Numbered from the stretch's first letter, positions 32,076 through 41,127 are shown. The stretch: 64,000 bases of DNA from an uncultured Porphyromonadaceae bacterium (GCA_900545955.1 URAU01000011.1:35502-99501); one strand, 5' to 3'. Numbers and translations are program-made. Notes: a model not told the origin generated them from the letters alone.

Positions 32076-32539
32076 AATCGTGCGTCAGCGCCATAATTAT
32101 ATCGGTCGCCGCAGCCTGTCTTGCAGGCTGCGGCGCCGACGTGGTTAACAGCTACAGCGATTTTCATACATTGCCCGACTGGGGATGGCGTTATACCGAC
32201 GTAGAAGAGTTTACCGTGACACATCGCGACTCGGTAGCCTCCGGCGCGCTTATGGTGGCTCTACGCCACCGCGGTGATTATCCGTATATGGATGTATGCC
32301 TCGAAGTGGAGCAGGCTGATAGCGCCGGCGTAGTGTCGCGGTGCGACACGGTGACGATTCCTCTCGCCGATCGTTTCGGCAAATGGCGCGGCAGCGGTGT
32401 GGGCACCTCATTTCAGATTGTCGATACCGTAGGCGTAATTAAGAATCATACGACCGGCGGCAAGGTGCGCATCCGCCATCTCATGCGTCGCGACACTCTT
32501 CCGGGTATCAACCAAGTCGGCGTATTTTTTGTTCCGTAA
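32072..32539 (+). CDS. gldH: Gliding-motility lipoprotein GldH
   Basis: A 155-residue lipoprotein: a signal peptide that begins MKSCVSAIIISVAAACLAGC, with the lipobox LAGC placing the lipid on Cys20. The body contains WRYTDVEEFTV...SGALMVALRHRGDYPYMDVC and the C-terminal INQVGVFFV typical of GldH. In gliding Bacteroidota GldH is needed for the Gld/T9SS machinery, but it is also kept in non-gliding Bacteroidales. It overlaps ricT by 4 bp (ATGA), so translation is coupled. Confidence 0.85.
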   Translation: MKSCVSAIIISVAAACLAGCGADVVNSYSDFHTLPDWGWRYTDVEEFTVTHRDSVASGALMVALRHRGDYPYMDVCLEVEQADSAGVVSRCDTVTIPLADRFGKWRGSGVGTSFQIVDTVGVIKNHTTGGKVRIRHLMRRDTLPGINQVGVFFVP

Positions 32540-32591
32540 ATAGAAATTTCTTCTGTCACGGCGCTGCTGTGGCATACCTTATTGTAAGATT

Positions 32592-33776
32592 ATGAACGAA
32601 CCTCTTATGCTTCTTCCGCGCGAGGAAGCCTCGCTGCGTATCGACCGCCTTCATAAGGCCATGGCCGGAGCCGGCATCGACGGGCTGCTGGTGGCCGACA
32701 ATGCCGACATTTTCTATCTTACGGGCCGTGTTTACGCCGGTTTTGCCTATATTCCTGCCGGGATGGCTCCTCTTTGGTTCGTACGGCGCCCCGTAGAGCT
32801 TGAGGGCGACGGCGTGGTGTATATCCGCAAGCCGGAGGATATGGCGTCGCATATCGTCGCCGCAGGCCTTGCGATGCCGCGACGGCTCGGTCTGGAACTC
32901 GATATACTTTCCTTCAACCAGGCAGAAAGGCTACGCAGCGTCTTCCCCGGTGCCGAGTGCGTCGACACCACTCCGATGATGCGCGCTATGCGTGCGGTGA
33001 AGACCGATTTCGAAGTGGAGCAGATGCGACTGTCGGGACTGAAACACGAACAGGTCTACCGCAAGATTCCCAAATTGTATCGTGTAGGTATGACCGACGT
33101 GGAACTGCAGGTGGAAATCGAGCGCATAAGCCGTCTGGAAGGCTGTCTGGGTGTGTTTCGCATCTCGGGGCAGTCGATGGAGATTTATATGGGCAACGTG
33201 CTCGCCGGGCGCAATGCCGACGTGCCTGCTCCCTACGATTTCGCCATGGGAGGCCGCGGTCTCGACCCCTCGATTCCCGGCGGAGCCGCGGGAGAGGAAA
33301 TCAAGGAGCATAATGCCGTGATGGTGGATCTCAACGGCAACTTCACCGGCTACATGACCGACATGACGCGTGTGTTTGCCGTGGGCTCGCTCCCGCAGGA
33401 GGCTGTCGACGCCCATCAGTGTTCCATCGACATCTGCCGGGCTTTCGAACGCGAGGCACGCCCCGGCGTTGAGGCCCGCACGCTCTACGAAATGTGTGCT
33501 GACATGGCGCGCGAGCGCGGCCTTGAACGCTATTTCATGGGCCACCGCCAGCATGCGGGATTCGTGGGCCACGGTGTCGGTATCGAGGTGAACGAGTGGC
33601 CGGTGATAGCTCCGAGGAGCCGTCAGATTCTTGAACGGAACAACACCATAGCACTCGAACCGAAATTCGTGATTCCGGAAGTCGGCGCGGTGGGAATCGA
33701 GAATACCTACGTGATAGAGGATACCGGTGCCCGCTCGCTCACCAACGCGCCCGAGGAGATTGTGCAGCTCATCTGA
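32592..33776 (+). CDS. M24 family metallopeptidase (Xaa-Pro aminopeptidase-like)
   Basis: A 394-residue cytoplasmic enzyme. The N-terminal creatinase-like domain (about 1-145; AGIDGLLVADNADIFYLTGR) precedes a pita-bread catalytic domain (about 150-390). Metal ligands are seen in order: Asp in AVMVDLNGNFTGYMTDMTRV (two Asp), His in HAGFVGHGVGIEVNEWP, Glu in ALEPKFV and Glu in VGIENTYV. The family cleaves N-terminal residues ahead of proline, but the exact substrate is unknown. It is 52 bp after gldH and 56 bp before cca. Confidence 0.92.
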   Translation: MNEPLMLLPREEASLRIDRLHKAMAGAGIDGLLVADNADIFYLTGRVYAGFAYIPAGMAPLWFVRRPVELEGDGVVYIRKPEDMASHIVAAGLAMPRRLGLELDILSFNQAERLRSVFPGAECVDTTPMMRAMRAVKTDFEVEQMRLSGLKHEQVYRKIPKLYRVGMTDVELQVEIERISRLEGCLGVFRISGQSMEIYMGNVLAGRNADVPAPYDFAMGGRGLDPSIPGGAAGEEIKEHNAVMVDLNGNFTGYMTDMTRVFAVGSLPQEAVDAHQCSIDICRAFEREARPGVEARTLYEMCADMARERGLERYFMGHRQHAGFVGHGVGIEVNEWPVIAPRSRQILERNNTIALEPKFVIPEVGAVGIENTYVIEDTGARSLTNAPEEIVQLI

Positions 33777-33832
33777 ACGTCTGCCGATACAGCTACCCGC
33801 TTTATGATTTATTGCAACGGAAAAGGTAATAT

Positions 33833-35293
33833 ATGGAGAATGAAAGCGTTATGACGCCCGAAATATCGGCCGAAGCCCTGCGCTCGGCAATCGACAAACC
33901 CGTGTTTCACCTCGTGGGAGATGCTGCCGATTCACTTGGCCGCGAATGCTATGTGGTAGGCGGCTATGTGCGCGACATAATGCTGCGCCGGCCCTCGACC
34001 GATGTCGACTTTGTTACCGTCGGGAGCGGTATTGAAGTGGCTTCCGAGGTGGCGCGACGGCTGAAAGGGAGTCATCTGTCGGTTTTCAGGAACTATGGAA
34101 CCGCCCAGGTAAAGCGCCGCTCGGTGGAACTGGAATTTGTGGGTGCCCGCAAGGAGTCGTACCATCGCGAGAGCCGTAATCCGGTGGTGGAGGACGGCAC
34201 GCTCGACGACGACATCGCCCGCCGCGACTTTACGGTCAACGCCATGGCCCTCTGTGTGAATGCCGGGCGTTTCGGCGAGCTCATCGACCGCTACAACGGC
34301 ATCGACGACCTGCGCCGCGGGCTTATTCGTACTCCGCTCGACCCCGACGTGACCTTCAGCGACGATCCCCTGCGCATGATGCGCGCCATCCGTTTCGCCA
34401 CCCAGCTCGGATTTGAAATCGTCGACGAGACTTTCAACGCCATACGCCGCAATGCGCGCCGCATCGAGATAATATCGAAGGAGCGCGTGGCCGACGAACT
34501 GATGAAAATCATGCGTTCGCCGCAGCCCTCACGCGGCTGGCAGTTGCTGTTCCGCAGCGGTCTGCTTAAAATCATTTTCCCGGAACTGGCAGCCTTGCGC
34601 GGCATCGACGTGGTGAACGGCGTCGGCCATAAGGATAATTTCTTCCATACTATGGCCGTGCTCGACAATGTGGCCGCTCAGACCGACAATGTGTGGCTCC
34701 GCTGGGCCGCACTGCTCCACGACATCGCCAAACCCGTAACGAAACGTTGGGACGACAAGCTCGGATGGACTTTCCACGGCCATAATGCCGTGGGAGCCAA
34801 GATGGTGCCGCGCATTTTCCGCCGCATGAAGCTCCCCATGAACGAGCATATGAAATATGTGCAGAAACTCGTGGAGCTGCATATGCGTCCTATCGCCCTT
34901 GTGGAGGAGATTGTCACCGATTCGGCAGTGCGCCGCATGCTTTTCGACGCGGGCGACGATGTCGACGATCTGATGACGCTCTGCAGCGCCGACATCACCT
35001 CCAAGAATCAGATGAAGGTGGAGCGTTTCCGCCGCAATTATGAGCTTGTAAAGCAGAAAATGGTGGAACTGGAGGAGCGCGACCGCATCCGCAACTTTCA
35101 GCCGCCGGTCGACGGCATCGAAATCATGCAGACTTTCGGCCTCGGAGAGTGTCGTGAGGTCGGCATCATAAAGGAGCATATAAAGAACGCCATCCTCGAC
35201 GGCGAAATACCCAACGAACATGAAGCCGCCCGCGACCTCATGCTCCGTTTCGCCGCCTCCACCCTCGGTCTGATTCCGCAGACTTCCCGGTAG
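33833..35293 (+). CDS. cca: tRNA nucleotidyltransferase (CCA-adding) with HD domain
   Basis: A 486-residue enzyme that builds or repairs the 3' CCA of tRNAs. The class II nucleotidyltransferase head shows YVVGGYVRDIMLRRPSTDVD (metal-binding Asp pair) and RRDFTVNAMALCVN, then RRGLIRTPLDPDVTFSDDPL and RMMRAIRFATQLGF, all family motifs. The C-terminal HD domain is intact (LLHDIAKPVTKRWDDKLGWT), which suggests phosphohydrolase activity on tRNA ends. Length is usual for the Bacteroidota type. It converges on the toxin gene at 35326. Confidence 0.95.
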   Translation: MENESVMTPEISAEALRSAIDKPVFHLVGDAADSLGRECYVVGGYVRDIMLRRPSTDVDFVTVGSGIEVASEVARRLKGSHLSVFRNYGTAQVKRRSVELEFVGARKESYHRESRNPVVEDGTLDDDIARRDFTVNAMALCVNAGRFGELIDRYNGIDDLRRGLIRTPLDPDVTFSDDPLRMMRAIRFATQLGFEIVDETFNAIRRNARRIEIISKERVADELMKIMRSPQPSRGWQLLFRSGLLKIIFPELAALRGIDVVNGVGHKDNFFHTMAVLDNVAAQTDNVWLRWAALLHDIAKPVTKRWDDKLGWTFHGHNAVGAKMVPRIFRRMKLPMNEHMKYVQKLVELHMRPIALVEEIVTDSAVRRMLFDAGDDVDDLMTLCSADITSKNQMKVERFRRNYELVKQKMVELEERDRIRNFQPPVDGIEIMQTFGLGECREVGIIKEHIKNAILDGEIPNEHEAARDLMLRFAASTLGLIPQTSR

Positions 35294-35325
35294 CGACACG
35301 ATGTTTTATCCTGGAATTATCCGGC

Positions 35326-35694
35326 TTAGTTGTCTTCCAGGTTGTGCGAGGTTGCACTTTGTTGCAGTTCGGTAACCATGGATTGTATAATCGAAAGCTC
35401 TACTGTGGAGAAATCTGATTTGTCGAAAACGTTCATCAGATAGATGTGCCCGTTTTCTTCTGTTGCGAGAACCGTGTAAGTGATAATTCTTGCACCTCCG
35501 GATTTTCCTCGACCTTTGGATGTAATGGACATTCGGATTTTACGGATACCCGGACTGAGTTCCACTCCTTGAAAAGGATTCTCTTTTAGTGAAAGTACAA
35601 AATTTCTGATGTCGTCCTTAAATGAGCGGTGTCGTTTACTGAGCTTCTTTGCCTGAGCCTCGAATTCCGGCGTTGTAGAGACTTCAAAGTTCAT
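35326..35694 (-). CDS. RelE/ParE-family toxin of a type II toxin-antitoxin pair
   Basis: A 122-residue basic protein with the RelE-like fold: N-terminal helices (FEAQAKKLSKRHRSFKDDIR) and a beta-sheet (IRKIRMSITSKGRGKSGGAR, IITYTVLATEENGHIYLMNV), ending FDKSDFSTVELSIIQSMVTE. The basic KGRGKSGGAR loop is conserved in Bacteroidota members. Toxins of this family cleave mRNA at the ribosome. The gene overlaps the upstream antitoxin gene by 11 bp, so it is translationally coupled to it. It lies between core genes (cca and a porin), as expected for a small mobile-ish module. Confidence 0.85.
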   Translation of the reverse strand: MNFEVSTTPEFEAQAKKLSKRHRSFKDDIRNFVLSLKENPFQGVELSPGIRKIRMSITSKGRGKSGGARIITYTVLATEENGHIYLMNVFDKSDFSTVELSIIQSMVTELQQSATSHNLEDN

Positions 35695-35953
35695 CGATGA
35701 AATCCATTGCAGATTTTGCCGGAAGTTGTCCGGCTTTAATCATTTGAACCTGATGCCAGCTACGTCGTATGCTTGACGTCATTTCGTCAATATGGCATTT
35801 TTGCTCGGGCGAAAGGACTGTTTCGGCCGATGGGATGCTTATGAGTGCGTAGAGCTGGTTTCTACGGCGTATAATCACTTGGGTTCCCTCAGCGGCGCGG
35901 TCGAATGAGGCGGCCAGATTCTTCCTGTAGTCTCTTACCGAAAGTATGTTCAT
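35684..35953 (-). CDS. Phd/YefM-family antitoxin
   Basis: An 89-residue protein. The N-terminal half (MNILSVRDYRKNLAASFDRA, EGTQVIIRRRNQLYALISIP) is the Phd/YefM DNA-binding and dimer domain. The C-terminal half (DEMTSSIRRSWHQVQMIKAG) is helical and should wrap the toxin. It is the first gene of the pair, has its own promoter, and probably represses it together with the toxin at the 36014-36043 palindrome. Confidence 0.85.
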   Translation of the reverse strand: MNILSVRDYRKNLAASFDRAAEGTQVIIRRRNQLYALISIPSAETVLSPEQKCHIDEMTSSIRRSWHQVQMIKAGQLPAKSAMDFIDEL

Positions 35954-35983
35954 AATCGTATATTATTTTTACTTGGCGATACG

Positions 35984-36043
35984 CAAAGATAAATGCTTTT
36001 TATTATTCTAACAAATTTGTGTACAAAATAGTGTACACAAATT
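35984..36043 (-). promoter_or_regulatory. Promoter and 30-bp operator of the toxin-antitoxin pair
   Basis: On the minus strand TTTG (36015-36012), a 20-bp spacer and TATCTTTG (35991-35984) form a full promoter for the antitoxin. A perfect inverted repeat with 12-bp arms, AATTTGTGTACA (36014-36025) and TGTACACAAATT (36032-36043) around a 6-bp centre, touches the TTTG element. It is the likely binding site for the antitoxin or antitoxin-toxin complex. Confidence 0.8.
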
Positions 36044-36075
36044 CAGATTTTTAAATAACAGTGTTAAAAATGAAC

Positions 36076-36102
36076 AAATGCCCCGACAGGGGCATTTTTA
36101 TT
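36076..36102 (+). terminator. Terminator-like hairpin between the toxin-antitoxin promoter and the porin gene
   Basis: A perfect 9-bp stem AAATGCCCC (36076-36084) with GGGGCATTT (36089-36097), loop GACA, T-run on the plus strand. It stands between divergent genes, where no known transcript ends, so it may insulate them or mark an older gene end. Confidence 0.6.
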
Positions 36103-36251
36103 ATGTGGACAGAAATGCGACGGATTCATGCCGACCCCCGGGGCTCGGAGGCCGCGTGACCGTAATAGTATAATGAGCTACACTGTATCACCTGTTTATA
36201 TACTGTTTATTATATAAGGGATAACACAATTATCAATATATTTTTCTTACT

Positions 36252-37628
36252 ATGAAATCCATATGTTTCAACATTATGCTTGCCGCTCTCGCAGCGGCCT
36301 CAGTACCGGTATTTGCCCAGAGCTCCACGGCGCCCGAAAGCGATGCCGACGATGATGTGATTTTTGAGACACGGAGTCTTGAGCTCGTGCGTGTTTCGCC
36401 CGAACTTCGCGACATCATCATGCAGGACCGACGTAAGGAGCCGCAGAGCTACGCTGCTCCGAAGTTTGCGATACGTACACCCGACAACAGGTTTATCCTC
36501 TCGATCGGTGGCCAGGTGAATCCCATCCTCGGTTATGATCTCGGAAATGACCTTTACGATGCTGACGGCGGCGGAATAGATTTCACTACCGGCGCTATTC
36601 CGGTACCCGCCGTGCCGGGCAAGAAGAGCGCTTTCTTCATCAATCCGCTCAGAGCCTACATTGACTTCACCATCGTCGGGTTCGGAGGAACAAAGAATCA
36701 GGTTACAGCCTACTTCAAACTCGCGATGAACGGCGAGAATCACAACGCTTTCTTCAAGCGAGCCTATGTGAGCTGGCGCGGTATTACGGCCGGTGAAACC
36801 GCCACACTCTTTTCCGACGATGATGCCAACCAGCCCACTACCATCGATCCGGAGGGACCCGCCGGCAATGTGGCCGGTACGGCATATGCCATCAGCTATA
36901 AGTCGCCCGTGTGGAGCGGTTTCAGCTTTGCGGTCGGTATCGAGAAGCCGACGTTCTATTCCTCCAACGGCGTGTATCGCGGCCATGACTACAGCCACGA
37001 TTTCTTCAACGTGAAAGTTACCGACGATGCCAATCAGCTTGTGCCCGACATTCCGATGTATGTGCAGTATGAAGGGTCGAAAAACAACCGCGTGCGCCTC
37101 AGCGGCATTATCCGTAATTTCGCCTATCGAGACCTGGTCGATGCCCGCACCCGACACATCACCGGCTGGGGAGCCCAGCTCTCGGGCAATTTCAGCTTCT
37201 ATAAGCCGCTCGTGTTCAATTTCCAGGCCGTTTACGGCAAGGGTATCGCAAGTTATATCCAGGACCTTTCCGGGCGTCAGATTTCCTTTACTCCATGCGA
37301 CGGCCGCCTGGGAGAAATGGAGAGCAATCCGATGATGGGCCTTACTTTCGGCGCGTCGTACGACGTTACTAAGAAACTGCAGTTCAATGTGGTCGGGTCG
37401 TATGCCCGCGTGTGGTCGGTGGGCGACTATGCCGTGCTCGGCGATACGGGCGATACTGCCGGCAACAACAACTACCGCTATGCCGTCTATGCCACCGCAA
37501 ATGCCTTCTATAAGTTTACCGGCTACCTGAAGTGGGGTATTGAGTATAATTTCGGCCGGCGCACTACCTACGAACTCGGCAGCGCCAACGACAACCGCAT
37601 CCAGACGCAGCTCGTGTTCTCTTTCTGA
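36252..37628 (+). CDS. DcaP-like trimeric porin
   Basis: A 458-residue outer-membrane protein with a signal peptide (MKSICFNIMLAALAAASVPV, cleavage after FA). After a short acidic segment, the barrel begins (FILSIGGQVNPILGYDLGND, RAYIDFTIVGFGGTKNQVTA, YFKLAMNGENHNAFFKRAYV) and ends RIQTQLVFSF with terminal Phe. The start of the barrel resembles the DcaP family, trimeric porins for small organic acids; the assignment is by pattern only. No clear TAnnTTTG promoter is seen in the 150 bp upstream. A terminator follows. Confidence 0.78.
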   Translation: MKSICFNIMLAALAAASVPVFAQSSTAPESDADDDVIFETRSLELVRVSPELRDIIMQDRRKEPQSYAAPKFAIRTPDNRFILSIGGQVNPILGYDLGNDLYDADGGGIDFTTGAIPVPAVPGKKSAFFINPLRAYIDFTIVGFGGTKNQVTAYFKLAMNGENHNAFFKRAYVSWRGITAGETATLFSDDDANQPTTIDPEGPAGNVAGTAYAISYKSPVWSGFSFAVGIEKPTFYSSNGVYRGHDYSHDFFNVKVTDDANQLVPDIPMYVQYEGSKNNRVRLSGIIRNFAYRDLVDARTRHITGWGAQLSGNFSFYKPLVFNFQAVYGKGIASYIQDLSGRQISFTPCDGRLGEMESNPMMGLTFGASYDVTKKLQFNVVGSYARVWSVGDYAVLGDTGDTAGNNNYRYAVYATANAFYKFTGYLKWGIEYNFGRRTTYELGSANDNRIQTQLVFSF

Positions 37629-37685
37629 CGATAATTAATTACTCGAAATTATTTACCTCCGCTATCAGGATATAGATAAATACAG

Positions 37686-37731
37686 CCGCTCCGGCGAACC
37701 TCCTCAGGAAGGCGACGCCGGAGCGGTAATT
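37686..37731 (+). terminator. Rho-independent terminator after the porin gene
   Basis: A perfect 11-bp stem CCGCTCCGGCG (37686-37696) with CGCCGGAGCGG (37716-37726), followed by TAATTT. It could also serve the convergent small gene at 37774. Confidence 0.7.
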
Positions 37732-37773
37732 TCGTATGCCGTTTTTTTTCACGGGACTTCCGTGAGAGCACCG

Positions 37774-37950
37774 TCAGTTGGCCACGAAACTGCCGATAGC
37801 CACGGGCATGGTGGCTGCGCAGGTGTAGGCGCGGGCAAACTGGCGAAGGAGCGAGATGGTGGATTTGCGGGGACCGTTGGGTTTTGCGGGAGCGTGGTCG
37901 GCTGTGTCGGCAATCCCTTCGGATTTGAATGGAGTAGAACTATTCTTCAT
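37774..37950 (-). CDS. Small hypothetical protein, 58 residues
   Basis: The frame starts MKNSSTPFKSEGIADTADHA and ends in KSTISLLRQFARAYTCAATM then PVAIGSFVAN. The C-terminal FARAY segment followed by a hydrophobic tail ending in Asn resembles a type of small Bacteroidota protein I remember only loosely; no function is known. A GTG at 37956 could add two residues. A near-match promoter box TAACTTAG lies at 38001-37994 on the minus strand, and the porin terminator faces its end. It may be a chance frame. Confidence 0.42.
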   Translation of the reverse strand: MKNSSTPFKSEGIADTADHAPAKPNGPRKSTISLLRQFARAYTCAATMPVAIGSFVAN

Positions 37951-37956
37951 AGGCAC

Positions 37957-38289
37957 TGATTGCGGCGACGGGGATAATGTGTGTGCGCCTTTTCTAAGTT
38001 ATAATGGATAAGTGATGAATATGGTTCAGTCCGTGGCTCTGAGTCGGTGAGGGCAGCGCGTCGGGGAATGGCACCGCGACCTCTCGGCTTCCGGGCTGAT
38101 GGGGTACAATCTTTTGTTACACATTTATATAACGACGTCTGTATGGTTTTATTTTGTAGCGCGAGGGTTATAGTCGAAATATTTCTGCAAAACTTTTGAA
38201 AAATTCCGGTTACATGTTTTGGAAATAATCGGACAATATCGTAGTTTTGCGCTAACAAAATTGTTAAACAAAGATATTAGTCGAAGGCT
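37957..38289 (+). promoter_or_regulatory. Intergenic region with the promoter of the efflux operon
   Basis: This 333-bp stretch has no convincing gene. TTTG (38218-38221), a 20-bp spacer and TAGTTTTG (38242-38249) make a promoter with a start near 38256, 34 nt before the tetR ATG. No palindrome clear enough to call a TetR operator was found. Confidence 0.7.
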
Positions 38290-38934
38290 ATGAATGCAAA
38301 TTTCGACATTCCACAGAATAGCGATTCCCGAAGTCATACCGAAGACAGGATTCTTCAGGCGGCTGAGGCTGAATTTCTCGCCAAAGGATATGCCGGCGCG
38401 CGAACCACGGCTATCGCCGAGGCGGCGGGAGTTACACATGCCATGCTCCACTACTATTTCCGCACAAAGGATAAGCTTTTCGAGCGCATCCTCAACGAAA
38501 AAATACAGCTGGTGCGCGACATCATGCTTTTCGGGATAGGCGATCCGGGGCGCCCGCTTGAGGAAAGAATTGTTGCCACCGTCGAGCGTCATTTTGACTT
38601 TCTGGCGGCCAATCCGTCGTTGCCTCGATTTATGGTCAACGAGGTATTTTCGATTCCCGAGCGCATGATGTTGATTATCGATCAGATGAGGCTGCATGCT
38701 CCACTTCTGCTGGCTGGACTTCAGCGAGAAATCGACGATCTCGCCGCCGAAGGGCGTTGCCGCCGGGTCGACGCGCGCATGCTCCTGCTCGACATCATCT
38801 CGCTTAATATCTTCACCTTTATGGCCGAGCCGATAGTACGTTCGCTCATGGGCAACTCCTGCGAAAACGAGCAGTTTCTCGCCGCGCGCAAACGCGAGAA
38901 TGTAGAAACGATAATGAGAAAACTTGGATTATGA
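38290..38934 (+). CDS. TetR/AcrR-family regulator of the efflux operon
   Basis: A 214-residue repressor-type protein. The N-terminal helix-turn-helix (about 18-65; TEDRILQAAEAEFLAKGYAG, ARTTAIAEAAGVTHAMLHYY, FRTKDKLFERIL) is typical TetR; the C-terminal ligand-binding part is helical. It is the first gene of a seven-gene run and overlaps tolC (ATGA), so it probably controls its own operon. The order matches the E. coli cecR-ybhGFSR locus. The ligand is unknown. Confidence 0.92.
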   Translation: MNANFDIPQNSDSRSHTEDRILQAAEAEFLAKGYAGARTTAIAEAAGVTHAMLHYYFRTKDKLFERILNEKIQLVRDIMLFGIGDPGRPLEERIVATVERHFDFLAANPSLPRFMVNEVFSIPERMMLIIDQMRLHAPLLLAGLQREIDDLAAEGRCRRVDARMLLLDIISLNIFTFMAEPIVRSLMGNSCENEQFLAARKRENVETIMRKLGL

Positions 38935-40220
38935 TACGCAAAGCATCCCTTTTGATAATATTGGTGATTTGCTGCGGTGCTATTCAGGCATCGGGAGTGG
39001 AATTGACCCTCGACAGCTGTCTGGCACGCGCCGAGCGTCACTATCCGCTGATACGCCAGTACGGACTGCTCGACCGCACCGAGGCCCTGAGCCTTTCCGA
39101 CATCAACAAATCGTGGCTCCCGCGGCTCGGGCTGTATGGTCAGGCTACCGTGCAGAATTCCGTTCCGGCCCTACCTGAAGCCTTCAGCGACCTGATGAGC
39201 CTCATGGGCCAGGCACCGCGCGGCCTCGGCAAGGAGCAATATAAGGTCGGTCTCGACGTCAGCCAGACTATCTGGGACGGCGGCGAGTCGCGCCACCGGC
39301 GTCGCACCGCCCGAGCCGAGACCGCCAGTCGTCGCGCTGCGCTGGATGTCGAGTTGTATGCCGTGCGGAGTCGCGTAGAGACCCTCTACTTCGGCATACT
39401 TTTGCTCGACAGGCAGATAGAAATATCGAAGACTACGGAAACGCTGCTCCGCTCTAATCTTGGCCGGCTTAACGCAATGGTGGCCAACGGTACAGCTATG
39501 GCTGCCGACGCCGACATGGTGGAGGCCCAGTTACTGGCCAATAGGCAGCAGACCGAGCGCGCCGAGGCCTCGCGCCAGGCTCTTAGGACCATGCTCGCGA
39601 TATTTATCGGAGAAGAAGTAGCCGACACGCTGGCCGTCCCCGAAGCCACGATGCCGTCGGCCGTCGGCTCCGAGCGCCCGGAAGAGCGCGCCTTCCAGGC
39701 GAGAATCGACCTGAACAGGGCGCGTCTCGACGCCGTCGACGCCTCGCTGATGCCTCGTGTGGGGCTCTTCGCCCAGGGGTATTACGGCTATCCCGGCCTC
39801 AACTACTTCGAAAGCATGATGAACCGAAACCTCTCGTTCAACATCATGGCTGGTGTGAAAGTGACCTGGCAGATTGACGCTTTCTACACGCGCTCCAACT
39901 CGCGCCGCCGCATTGCCCTCGAAAACGCCTCGATAGAAGCCGAACGAGCCACCTTCCGCTTCAACAACAGTATGGAGGGTGCCGATAAGGAGTGCCGAAT
40001 CGAGGGGATGAGGCGCGTAATGACTTCCGACGCGCGCATCGTGGAGTTGCGCGCCAGCGTGCGCCGCGCGGCAGAGTCGCAGCTGCGCGAGGGGGTAATC
40101 GACGCCACCGCGCTGCTCACTAAAATAACCGACGAGAGCCAGGCGCGTCTCAACGCCTCCTACCACGAGATAGAACTGATACAGAACATATACAACCTCA
40201 AACACATACTCAACCGATGA
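38931..40220 (+). CDS. TolC-family outer-membrane efflux protein
   Basis: A 429-residue protein with a signal peptide (MIRKASLLIILVICCGAIQA) and the repeated helical-hairpin pattern of TolC-type channels (ELTLDSCLARAERHYPLIRQ at the mature start; RSNLGRLNAMVANGTAMAAD; YHEIELIQNIYNLKHIL at the end). It should form the outer-membrane duct for the adjoining HlyD and ABC proteins. It overlaps tetR by 4 bp at its start and the HlyD gene by 4 bp at its end. Confidence 0.92.
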   Translation: MIRKASLLIILVICCGAIQASGVELTLDSCLARAERHYPLIRQYGLLDRTEALSLSDINKSWLPRLGLYGQATVQNSVPALPEAFSDLMSLMGQAPRGLGKEQYKVGLDVSQTIWDGGESRHRRRTARAETASRRAALDVELYAVRSRVETLYFGILLLDRQIEISKTTETLLRSNLGRLNAMVANGTAMAADADMVEAQLLANRQQTERAEASRQALRTMLAIFIGEEVADTLAVPEATMPSAVGSERPEERAFQARIDLNRARLDAVDASLMPRVGLFAQGYYGYPGLNYFESMMNRNLSFNIMAGVKVTWQIDAFYTRSNSRRRIALENASIEAERATFRFNNSMEGADKECRIEGMRRVMTSDARIVELRASVRRAAESQLREGVIDATALLTKITDESQARLNASYHEIELIQNIYNLKHILNR

Positions 40221-41113
40221 AAAGCATCCGCACGATAGCGGCGGCGATGCTCTGTATGCTCGCCGCCTGCCACAACGCCCCCGACTACGATGCCACGGGG
40301 ATATTCGAGGCCACCACGACGGTAGTTTCGGCCGAGACCGCCGGTAAAATCATGGAATTCCCGGTGGAAGAGGGTGATACCATAGCCGCCGGCGAACGTA
40401 TTGCGCTGGTGGATACTGCCATGCTCTCCCTGCAGCGCAGTCAGCTGGGGCGCCAGCGCCGCTCGGCCGAGGGATCGACGCCCGACGTGAGCGCCCAGGT
40501 CGCCGCCCTGCGCACACGCATCGCCCATGCCGAGCAGGAAGCTGCCCGACAGCACCGCCTCCTTGCCGACGGCGCAACCACGGCCCGTCAGGTCGACGAC
40601 GCCGACGCTCAACTGCGTGCCCTCCGTGCCGAACTTGGCGCCCAGCTCTCCACGCTCGGAAAAAGCCGTTCGTCGATCGGCGACAATGCTTCTGCCATAG
40701 GCTATCAGGGAGACCAGATAGCCGAGCAGATAGCACGCTGCAACGTACTTTCTCCCACCTGCGGCACGGTATTGGTGAAATACGCCGAGCGCGGAGAGTA
40801 TGCCACTCCAGGTAAGCCGCTGGTGAAAATTGCCGATCTCGGAAAGATATATCTGCGCTGCTATTTCACGGCGGCTCAGTTGGCCGACGTGCATCTCGGC
40901 CAAAAAGTTACGGTGACCGCTGATTTCGGTGGCGACAAGCGTTTCGACTACCCGGGCATAATCACGTGGATAGCTCAGGAAAGCGAATTTACCCCGAAAT
41001 CCATTCAGACCCGGGATTCGCGTGCCAACCTCGTCTACGCCGCCAAAGTTGCCGTTGAGAACGACGGGCGCCTGAAGCTCGGCCAGTACGGCGAGGTCCG
41101 CCTTAATCTCTGA
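40217..41113 (+). CDS. HlyD/YbhG-like membrane-fusion lipoprotein
   Basis: A 298-residue periplasmic adaptor. The signal peptide (MKSIRTIAAAMLCMLAAC) ends in LAAC, so Cys18 is probably lipidated. The barrel-sandwich half (TTTVVSAETAGKIMEFPVEE) flanks a helical hairpin (about 85-170; RTRIAHAEQEAARQHRLLAD), and the C-terminal beta-barrel follows (YLRCYFTAAQLADVHLGQKV). It should link the inner-membrane ABC complex to the TolC-type channel. Confidence 0.92.
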   Translation: MKSIRTIAAAMLCMLAACHNAPDYDATGIFEATTTVVSAETAGKIMEFPVEEGDTIAAGERIALVDTAMLSLQRSQLGRQRRSAEGSTPDVSAQVAALRTRIAHAEQEAARQHRLLADGATTARQVDDADAQLRALRAELGAQLSTLGKSRSSIGDNASAIGYQGDQIAEQIARCNVLSPTCGTVLVKYAERGEYATPGKPLVKIADLGKIYLRCYFTAAQLADVHLGQKVTVTADFGGDKRFDYPGIITWIAQESEFTPKSIQTRDSRANLVYAAKVAVENDGRLKLGQYGEVRLNL

Positions 41114-41127
41114 AACGCACTGCACTA

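Noticed and set aside
37947..38258. A 103-codon minus-strand frame before tetR
   Set aside because: Composition is not protein-like and it overlaps the efflux-operon promoter.
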